In this document: positions 55,665-64,000 of the stretch, piece after piece
How positions within the stretch are numbered: position 1 is the stretch's first letter
Layout of the letters: every line of letters begins with the position of its first letter
DNA from: Muraenolepis orangiensis
Lineage: Eukaryota; Chordata; Actinopteri; Gadiformes; Muraenolepididae
Reading direction: 5' to 3'
Assembly (NCBI GenBank): GCA_027704905.1
Contig: JANIIK010000722.1
Coordinates: 60,001 to 124,000, forward strand
Length of the DNA stretch: 64,000 bases
Program-made: the position numbers and the translations under genes
The notes under the pieces: generated by a model
The model's database searches: none
Told to the model about the DNA's origin: nothing
What the model saw: the letters and a program-made list of their open reading frames with translations, nothing else

Positions 55665-55918
55665 GGATAAAGGGCAGGGTTACGGTTAAAGGGCAGGGTT
55701 AGGGTTAAAGGGCAGGGTTAAAGGGCAGAGTTAGGGTTAAAGGGCAGGGTTAGGGTTAAAGGGCAGGGTTATGGTTAAAGGGAAGGGTTATGGTTAAAGG
55801 GCAGGGTTAGGGTTAAAGGGCAGGGTTATGGTTAAAGGGCAGGGTTAGGGTTAAAGGGCAGAGTTAAAGGGCAGAGTTAGGGTTAAAGGGCAGGGTTATG
55901 GTTAAAGGGAAGGGTTAG
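55665..55918. repeat. TTAGGG-containing minisatellite, copy B
   Basis: Twin of 30900-31178 with slightly fewer units. Confidence 0.9.
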
Positions 55919-56221
55919 TGTGCTCCATTCCCAGCCCAAAGTTGTGGGTTCAATCCCACCCCCCTCGATATTTACCTGGAAGTCATCCAATAGAGCTAAA
56001 ATGACTAAACCCATTGGTCATTAATGATGTGTGTCTAACATATAACTAACAATATATTTTTTATATAAATATATATTTTTTATAATGCAAGATTGTCATA
56101 AAAGGTAAAAGTAAAACCCTATTTTACCAGGAGGACATCTGCGGGTTTCAAAATAATGTGATCTCTGACACGTTGTCCTAGACCGGACTGGAAAAAAAAA
56201 GAGATTTTGGGGTTTACTAAA

Positions 56222-56472
56222 AAACAATCAATGTTTTATGGATTCCAATCATCCCTTTTCTCTTCCCAATCCCTCATACCAACTATATCAAAGACACAAA
56301 GACACCTTTCACCCCAACCATGGACTGTTTGCCCTCCTCTCCTCCAGGAGGCGCTATAGAAACCTTTGTTCCAAGTCAAGCAGGCTTAGGAACATCTTCT
56401 TCGCCTCAGCTCTCTCTGAGAGCATTAACACGCTGTTTCACTGTGTTTTACGAATGATATAAGAACTATTCT
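56222..56472 (+). pseudogene. LINE C-terminal remnant, copy B
   Basis: Twin of 31480-31730. Confidence 0.55.
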
Positions 56473-56594
56473 CTCCCGCCCTCCGCCAGCTAACCTTTCT
56501 ATTCTGGTATCTTCATCATCACAATCATCCCCATCATCACTTCCATCATCATTATCCTCATCCTTGTTGTGATCTTTCTACAACTGACGGCCTG

Positions 56595-56608
56595 GCGCCA
56601 CCTACTGG
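56595..56608 (-). promoter_or_regulatory. CTCF-consensus site, segmental duplication copy B
   Basis: Same 14-of-14 match as at 31853-31866. Confidence 0.55.
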
Positions 56609-56864
56609 CCAACAATAATAAACACTCACTGCAGGTCTCCACAAACGTTTGATATTTAGCAGTACAGAAAAACAAGGGATTATTCAACTCAAAAAGTGGC
56701 ACAAATTGTTATTGTATTACTACATAATAACACATATTACATACATATTATATACAACTACTACCTTAACTACCACACAATACATACAACTACTACCTCA
56801 ACTACCACATATTACATTCCATTGAGCCGGTATGTAGAAACACATATACACACACACACACACA

Positions 56865-57317
56865 CCATCCTTTTCTGGACAGTGGTCTGTGGATCCTTAA
56901 CAGGTGGGTTCATTCCTCTCCATCCACATGTGGACCACCCGTCTGTGTTTGCTTGTGTTTTCTGTTGGATGACTCCATGTTATGTTTGTTTGTTTTCTAT
57001 AGGAACCAGCAGTCAGGTGACTGTGACCCAGCCACCAGTAGAGTCTGTTACTGCAGGATCCAGAGTCACTCTGACCTGTAAAACCAACCCAGCGGTTTAT
57101 GGCGATACATATATATTTTGGTACCAACAGAAACCCGGTGAAGCCCCCAAGCTCATCATGAAAATGATAAACCAACTTGTATCACCAACACCAGCTTGGT
57201 TTAGTGGCAGTGGAGGCAGCACAGACTTCTCTCTGACCATCAACGGAGCCCAGCCTGAAGACGCAGCAGTTTATCACTGTCAGAGTTTCCACTACCCTAA
57301 CAGTGTTTATGTGTTCA
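56865..57317 (+). pseudogene. Ig V segment V5, promoter and start codon lost
   Basis: A CA microsatellite runs directly into CACCATCCTTTTCTGG, the middle of the leader exon. The ATG, octamer, TATA box, 39-bp array and any J or C that stood to the left are gone. The rest is intact: donor after 56903, intron 56904-57002, exon 2 (57003-57317) with TLTCKTN, FWYQQKPGEAPKLIMK, AWFSGSGG and AVYHCQSFHYPNSVYVF. A conserved framework arginine is tryptophan (AWFSG instead of ARFSG). Its 12-RSS is perfect, so it could still recombine but not be expressed from its own promoter. An open frame running from 56696 through the satellite and intron is accidental. Confidence 0.92.
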
Positions 57318-57345
57318 CACAGTGATTGAGAGCCGTACATAAACC
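57318..57345 (+). other. V5 recombination signal, 12-bp spacer
   Basis: CACAGTG (57318-57324), 12-bp spacer, ACATAAACC (57337-57345). Confidence 0.97.
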
Positions 57346-57489
57346 TCCCTCAGTCAGACTGTGTAGTCACTGAGTCGTTACAGCAGGAACCTGCTGCAGC
57401 TGCTGAGGGGGAAGAGACTCTGACACAGAGCACTGAGCACAGAGCTGCTCTAACCAGGGGCCTCAAGCAAGAACCAGCTTTATACTGCT

Positions 57490-58745
57490 CTACACTATGA
57501 AATATACAGATACTACCTCAACTACCACATGTTATATACTACTACTACCTCAACTACCACATGTTATATACTACTACTACCTCAACTACCACATGTTATA
57601 TACTACTACTACCTCAACTACCACATGTTATATACTACTACTACCTCAACTACCACATGTTATATACTACTACTAACTCAACTACCACATGTTATATACT
57701 ACTACTACCTCAACTACCACATGTTATATACTACTACTACCTCAACTACCACATGTTATATACTACTACTACCTCAACTACCACATGTTATATACTACTA
57801 CTACCTCAACTACCACATGTTATATACTACTACTATCTCAACTACCACATGTTATATACTACTACTACCTCAACTACCACATGTTATATACTACTACTAA
57901 CTCAACTACCACATGTTATATACTACTACTACCTCAACTACCACATGTTATATACTACTACTACCTCAACTACCACATGTTATATACTACTACTAACTCA
58001 ACTACCACATGGTATATACTACTACTAACTCAACAACCACATATTATATACTACGACTAACTCAACTAACACATATTATATACTACTACTAAGTCAACTA
58101 ACACATATTATATACTACTACTAACTCAACTAACACATATTATATACTAGTACTAACTCAACTACCACATGTTATATACTACTACTACCTCAACTACCAC
58201 ATATTATATACTACTACTAAGTCAACTAACACATATTATATACTACTACTAACTCAACTACCACATATTATATACTACATTTACATTTACATTTACATTT
58301 ACATTTACATTTACATTTACATTTAGGGCATTTGGCAGACGCTTTTATCCAAAGCAACTTACAAGGTGTACATTAGTTGAAGCAGACAATAGCATAACAC
58401 TGAGGTACGCCAACATAAAAATACAGCAGTTCACAAGTATTCATATTATACTACTACTAACTCAACTACCACATGTTATATACTACTACTAACTCAACTA
58501 CCACATGTTATATACTACTACTACCTCAACTACCACATGTTATATACTACTACAACCTCAACTACCACATGTTATATACTACTACTAACTCAACTACCAC
58601 ATGTTATATACTACTACTACCTCAACTACCACATGTTAAATACAACTACTACCTCAACTACCACATATTATATACTACTACTACTAACTCAACTACCACA
58701 AATTAAATACAACTACTACCTCAACTACCACATATAACATACAAC
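57490..58745. repeat. 32-bp satellite after V5 (about 34 copies)
   Basis: Regular 32-bp units, interrupted by an L2 tail at 58276-58440. Confidence 0.97.
58276..58440 (-). mobile_element. L2-type LINE 3' end inside the satellite
   Basis: (ACATTT)n, AGGGCATTTGGCAGACGCTT and about 90 further bases of L2 3' sequence (GACAATAGCATAACACTGAG). It shares this longer body with 59199-59330. Confidence 0.8.
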
Positions 58746-58764
58746 TACTACCTCAACTACCACT

Positions 58765-58960
58765 AACCCCGTCTCTGTGGTGAGCTGTGGCTGTCCTCTG
58801 TGCTGACATCTCTCCCAGCCCATGTGGAGGGCCTTGTCAGCCTGGTCACTCCACAATACACTTTGCTCTGTTTACCCCCTTCAAGAAAGTTCAACACAAC
58901 AACACCACTTGGCTCCTCATAATCACAAAGCTTCTATCTTGGACTCTATCTTGGACCCAA
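58765..58960 (+). pseudogene. PAK-derived duplicated segment, copy 5 (exon part deleted)
   Basis: Homologous to the other copies, but TATCTTGGA is joined to CCCAATGACAAG, so the PAK exon remnant itself is missing. Confidence 0.65.
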
Positions 58961-59198
58961 TGACAAGCAGACTAGTCCTGAAGCTGTAAGCTATTATTAA
59001 AGATGGACCTGAGCAGAGTTTAGTTCATGGAATCACTCGTTATGGTAATGACTCTGGTTTGACACTAGAGGGAAGCGCTGACTTGGCTTGTGGACATGCA
59101 CACATACTGCTATGACTGGAATCTCCAGAGACTCTTATGAGAACATCAGCCCTACATTTCCACTAGCATTTAGTCCCTCAAGAGACACAGCTGCACAT
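58960..59198 (-). other. Orphan C 3' flank, left part
   Basis: Matches 4770-4980. It is cut at GACACAGCTGCACA by the L2 insertion and resumes at about 60150. Confidence 0.7.
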
Positions 59199-60150
59199 TA
59201 CATATACATTTAGGACATTTGGCGGACGCGACTTACAAGGAGTACATTAGTTGAAGCAGACAATAGCATAACGCTGAGGTATGCAAACATAAAAATAGAG
59301 CAGTTCACAAGCGTTCATATTAACAAGATGAATAACACAATTTCGTACTGCCAGGTCACCTGCTTAAGTAGCTGTGATAAGAGCGTGTTATCCACATTAA
59401 GGATATACACTTGCTAGAATATACAACATGCTAAGAGCTATTAATGTCAGGACATAAGCAAGTTAGGGGTTCACAAAGGAGAAGGAGGGTTCATGGAGAG
59501 TCCAGGTGGACTCTGAACAGGTGGGTCTTGAGTCTCTTGCGGAAGCTGCGAGGGACTCTGCCGTCCTGACATGAGACGGGAGTTCATTCCACCTGTGGAG
59601 CCAGAGCCGTGAAGAGCTGGGTCTTGGAAGAGCGATGCTTGGTTGTTTTCAGTGAAGGTCGAACAAGTCGCCAGGATGAAGTTGAGCGGAGCGCTCTGGC
59701 TGGGATGTAGGGCTTGACCAACGTTTGGAGGTAGGTTGGGGCAGTTCCATTGACTGCCCGGAAGGTCAGTACCAGAGTCTTGAACTTGATGCGAGCATTT
59801 ACCGGAAGCCAGGGGAGATCGCGGAAGAGAGGGGTCACGTGTGAGAATTTTGGTAAGTTTTATACCAGGCATGCTGCTGCATTCTGGATGCGTTGGAGGG
59901 GCTTGGTTGCAGAGGCGGGGAGTCCCGCCAGGAGAGAGTTGCAGTAGTCGAGGCGGGTGATGACGAGCACTTGGACCAGGATCTGCGCCGCTTCACGTGT
60001 GAGGAATGGCCGGAACCTGCGGATGTTGTAGAGGGCAATTCTGCAACATCGGGCCACCGCGGTGACGTTGGCATTGCAGGACAGCTGGTCATACCAAGGT
60101 CTCTTGTTGTGGTTGAGGGGGAGACTGAGGGGGAGACTCAGTCTCCAAGG
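59199..60150 (-). mobile_element. L2-type LINE insertion (5'-truncated)
   Basis: A - strand L2 fragment. On the + strand it starts with its 3' end (ACATTTAGGACATTTGGCGG). Read leftwards it encodes RCCRIALYNIRRFRPFLTRE, RLDYCNSLLAGLPASATKPL, then in another frame FRDLPWLPVNARIKFKTLVL and YLQTLVKPYIPARALRS. Empty sites are in the homologous flanks at 4980, 25670 and 49195. Broken frames make it inactive. Confidence 0.85.
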
Positions 60151-60510
60151 GGAGAGGACATAATTTGAATCACTACAGTTCACTGATAACAGAATATGTT
60201 TAATGTACCACATATTTTAGTGATGTGGGTTTGGTCTCATAGACAACCATGATAAATGTGTTCCCCCCACTCTGCCTGCTAGAGTTCCTACTTCTCCCTG
60301 AGAGATACTGAATGTCTTTTGAGACTTTTAGATGTTTCTAAGTTGATCTGCAGAAACCTGGACATCCCCCTGAAGTAGTATTTTATGAAGTGACATGAAG
60401 TCAGTCTGACACACATGGGTCATTTGGTCATCAGAGATACACACCATAGCTTTAATTCAACAGAGGTTTTAAGTAGTTTCCCCATTCTGAATAAAGGATT
60501 GTTTTTAATA
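60150..60510 (-). other. Orphan C 3' flank, right part
   Basis: Continuation of the flank after the L2 insertion; ends in the TATG array. Confidence 0.7.
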
Positions 60511-60588
60511 ACATGTATGTATGTATCTATCATATGTATGTATGCATGTATGTATGCTCAATATGTATGTTTGTATAATATGTATGTA

Positions 60589-61139
60589 TGTCATGGATTG
60601 AGTTAGGACACAAATGCAGCACACACTGGACACCAAGGACCGTTTGTAATAATTAATGTCAATGATCACACAGATGAACCAGCCGGGACAGGCAGAGAGG
60701 TAGTCGGGGACAGGCAGAAGATCAGGAGCCGGGTAGGACAGACGAACCAGACAGGGACAGACAGAGAGGTAGTCGGGGACAGGCAGCAGATCAGGAGCCG
60801 GGTAGGGCAGACGAACCAGACGGGGACAGACAGAGAGGTAGTCGGGGACAGGCAGCAGATCGGGGAACAGGCGAGGCAGGCAGGTCCGGGGCAGGCAGGG
60901 TCGGTAACAGGAATCGGTCTGGGAAGTAAACGCTGGAGAGTCTGCATAATCAGGAACAATCTGGTGAAGAGTGAGTGTGTGGAGTTGGGCCTAAATATAA
61001 TTATTAAATAGGTTGATTGAGATGCGCTGCAGGTGATGCTATACAGCAGCTATACAGCAGCAGCTGCAGGTGAAGGGTGAGAATTATCATGGGTTGATGC
61101 TGCCCTCTGGTGGAGGCAGGGTGAATAGCTATTGTGACA
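60589..61139 (-). mobile_element. Solo LTR, third copy, internally expanded
   Basis: TGTCATGG...TATTGTGACA, 551 bp, longer than the other two because an inner segment (GACAGACAGAGAGGTAGTCG) is triplicated. The right flank is ACGTA instead of ATGTA. CTCF-consensus match at 61098-61113. Confidence 0.65.
61098..61113 (-). promoter_or_regulatory. CTCF-consensus site in the solo LTR, copy 3
   Basis: Same 14-of-14 match as at 5719-5734. Confidence 0.55.
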
Positions 61140-62706
61140 ACGTATGTACAATGTGTGTATAATATGTATGTATGTATGTGTGCATAATTGTGTGCGTACA
61201 GTATGTATAATATGCATGAATGTATAATGTGTGTATAATATGTATGTATGTATGTATAATATGTTTGTATGTATAATATGTAGGTATGTATGTATGTATG
61301 GATCATATGTTTTACATATAAAATATGTATGTATGTATGTATAATGTGTATGTATGTATGTGTGTATAATATGTATTTATGTATAATATGTTTGCATGTA
61401 TGTATATTATGTATATCTAATATGTATGTATGTATAATATGTATGCATGTATGTATAATATGTATGCATGTATGTATAATATGTATGTATGTATAATATG
61501 TATGCATGTATCTATAATATGTATGCATATTATGTATGTATAATATGTATGTATGTATAATATGTATGCATGTATGTATAATATGTATGTATAATATGTA
61601 TGCATGTATGTATAATATGTATGTATAATATGTATGTATGTATAATATGTATGCATGTATCTATAATATGTATGCATATTATGTATGTATAATATGTATG
61701 TATGTATAATATGTATGCATGTATGTATAATATGTATGTATAATATGTATGCATGTATGTATAATATGTATGTATAATATGTATGTATAATATGTATGCA
61801 TGTATCTATAATATGTATGCATGTATGTATATTATGTATGTATAATATGTATGTATGTATAATATGTATGCATGTATGTATAATATGTATGTATAATATG
61901 TATGTATAATATGTATGCATGTATCTATAATATGTATGCATATTATGTATGTATAATATGTATGTATGTATAATATGTATGCATGTATGTATAATATGTA
62001 TGTATAATATGTATGCATGTATGTATAATATGTATGTATAATATGTATGTATGTATAATATGTATGCATGTATCTATAATATGTATGCATGTATGTATAT
62101 TATGTATGTATAATATGTATGTATGTATAATATGTATGCATGTATGTATAATATGTATGTATAATATGTATGTATAATATGTATGCATGTATCTATAATA
62201 TGTATGCATATTATGTATGTATAATATGTATGTATGTATAATATGTATGCATGTATGTATAATATGTATGTATAATATGTATGCATGTATGTATAATATG
62301 TATGTATAATATGTATGTATGTATAATATGTATGCATGTATCTATAATATGTATGCATATTATGTATGTATAATATGTATGTATGTATAATATGTATGCA
62401 TGTATGTATAATATGTATGTATAATATGTATGCATGTATGTATAATATGTATGTATAATATGTATGTATGTATAATATGTATGCATGTATCTATAATATG
62501 TATGCATGTATGTATATTATGTATGTATAATATGTATGTATGTATAATATGTATGTATAATATGTATGCATGTATGTATAATATGTATGTATAATATGTA
62601 TGCATGTATAATATGTATGTATTATATGTATGCATGTATGTATAATATGTATGTATAATATGTATGCATGTATGTATATTATGTATGTATATTATGTATG
62701 TATCTA

Positions 62707-63190
62707 GCATGCGTGTTAAGGCCGTGAGTTTGATCCTCTGCCGTTAGATTAGTCAGGTCCCAGGACTGTTATCAACCGGCCTGTTGAAGGCTCTCTCTAA
62801 ACTGTTTTAATGTGTCACTTCCTTCCTTTCTAACTTGGTATATGGATCTATTCTGATGTGTAGGGCTGAGGGTTTCATTTGAATGGTCCTGTATAGCATG
62901 TTGAGACTGTTAATGTCATAAAGGTTAGTATTTATGGATGTATTACTATGTGTTATTTAGTCACTAACCACTCAAAGTGAATTCACATACATGTCCTGCA
63001 TGAATGCACTATTGTAAGTCACTTTGGACAAAGCGTCTGCTAAATGCCTGTAATGTAATGTAATGTAAAGTTATGTAATGTAATGTAATGTAATGTAATG
63101 TTATGTAATGTAATATAATGTAATGTAATGTAATGTAATGTAATGTAATGTAATGTTATGTAATGTAATGTAATGTGATGTAATGAGCAG
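62707..63190 (+). repeat. L2/SINE-like repeat, copy 3
   Basis: Homologous to 6269-6720, with CAAAGCGTCTGCTAAATG and a long (TGTAA)n tail. Confidence 0.7.
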
Positions 63191-63830
63191 GTAGGGTTTC
63201 CACATTTTGCCTACAGGTAGACTACGGACATTGGGATTCAAACACAGAACCTTTTGTCTAGGGATGGGCTGTTATTATTGATATAATCACATATTATGAC
63301 ATTTGTCCTCTAATATATTTAAATAAAACATTAAAAAAACATATTTACACAATAACTAACTAAATAAGATAAATATATAAATGGCTAATAGAAAACGTAA
63401 AGTAAAGTGACTTGAGTGAGTGGTGGTGAGCTGGTTTGCATATTCAAGAGTTTGGATTCCGTTAATGATTGATATCATTATTTAATTGTATATGATCAAT
63501 ATATTATAATGATGACATTTAATGTCTTATATAATAAACATAATTAATAAAACAACCGTAAAGAAAAGTGAAATAAATCAATACTACATGGTCTTAGGCA
63601 GAGCCGGGTTGCTTAGTGAAGAATGTGTAGTTGTAAAGAGTTTAAAAGTAGAGCAAACTAAAGGCATTAAGCGGTGGTGCATACAGGTGGGTCAGGTCAC
63701 CAGCAATCCACTGGAAACAAACATGTCCAAACTGATCTAAGACACAAAGACACTGGAGTCTGAGGCAGATCAAAAGTCTGACTATAAGACGGCTAAACAT
63801 ACACACTTGATTGATAAGATATGACACATA
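63190..63830. other. Duplicated non-coding spacer, copy 2
   Basis: Nearly identical to 6720-7345. No gene. Confidence 0.6.
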
Positions 63831-64000
63831 TTACATACAGCTACTACCTCAACTACCACATAGTATATAAAACTACAACCTTTAACTATAACAACCTCAA
63901 CTACCACATTTTACATACAGCTACTACCTCAACTACCACATGTTATATACTACTACTACCTCAACTACCACATGTTATATACTACTACTACCTCAACTAC
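63830..64000. repeat. 32-bp satellite running off the right edge
   Basis: Starts degenerate as at 7345 but continues into regular 32-bp units up to the window end, so at least part of another array lies beyond. Confidence 0.9.

Larger units (their letters stand above)
54851..56706. repeat. Segmental duplication, copy B (paired with 30078-31964)
   Basis: Nearly identical to copy A. It continues past its end through the 32-bp remnant and CA tract (56707-56864), where it is fused to V5. Confidence 0.9.
60513..62706. repeat. TATG microsatellite, longest copy, with embedded LTR
   Basis: Interrupted by the LTR (60589-61139). From about 61500 the array has a higher-order period of about 140 and 280 bp marked by ATGTATCTATAATATGTATGC. 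Confidence 0.95.

Noticed and set aside
56696..57325. 209-codon ORF joining satellite and V5
   Set aside because: It runs through the CA repeat, the leader intron and the RSS; it is an accidental read-through, not a V gene with a new start.

Overview
The window is a stretch of a ray-finned (teleost, probably percomorph-like) fish genome carrying an immunoglobulin light-chain locus of the kappa-like L1/L3 type. The evidence is direct. There are four V segments with intact reading frames and two broken ones, all on the + strand, and the five of the main family end in a 12-bp-spacer recombination signal (RSS). Three constant (C) exons and three J segments lie on the - strand, each J with a 23-bp-spacer RSS. 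The surrounding repeats (L2-like and REL-endonuclease LINEs, Gypsy LTRs, a gamma-type ERV, a pogo-like transposon, many micro- and minisatellites) are those of fish. The species cannot be named from the sequence.

Layout. Cluster 1: pogo-like transposon (1-528) in the J-C intron, J1 (792-829), V1 (1988-2453); its C exon lies off the left edge. Cluster 2: C2 (9681-10003), a deleted J2, V2 (11961-12429). Cluster 3: C3 (21821-22143), J3 (23087-23124), V3 (23953-24426). Cluster 4: C4 (33235-33557), J4 (34420-34457), V4 (35209-35689). A fifth V (56865-57317) has lost its start codon and promoter, and a divergent V relic lies at 47790-48252. In every cluster C and J are read leftwards, V is read rightwards, and both RSSs point right, so V-J joining must occur by inversion.

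Each V sits between two satellite blocks. On its 5' side is a 39-bp minisatellite (12, 9, 4 and 4 full copies upstream of V1 to V4), each unit holding a CAGGTG E-box. On its 3' side, after the RSS, is a 32-bp AT-rich satellite of about 10 to 105 copies. Between clusters are repeated copies of the C 3' flank, a segment derived from the last exon of a p21-activated kinase (PAK2-like) gene, TATG microsatellites with an embedded solo LTR, and a long duplication (28.5-32.1 kb versus 53.4-56.9 kb) carrying a calponin-homology exon fragment.

The accessory insertions are nested. A defective ERV provirus (39839-46706, - strand) with 4-bp target duplication, tRNA-Leu-type primer site and a nearly open env lies inside a LINE reverse-transcriptase relic, and itself contains a Gypsy solo LTR (43731-44290) with a 5-bp target duplication. 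A 3' Gypsy fragment with a proline-rich minisatellite ORF lies at about 18.2-20.4 kb.

Only the Ig segments look like working genes. Clusters 3 and 4 have C, J and V all intact; cluster 1 has J and V; cluster 2 has an intact V but a C domain without its second cysteine and no J. Seven perfect CTCF-consensus 14-mers, all in the same orientation and all carried by repeated segments, suggest that repeats may have shaped the loop architecture of this locus.
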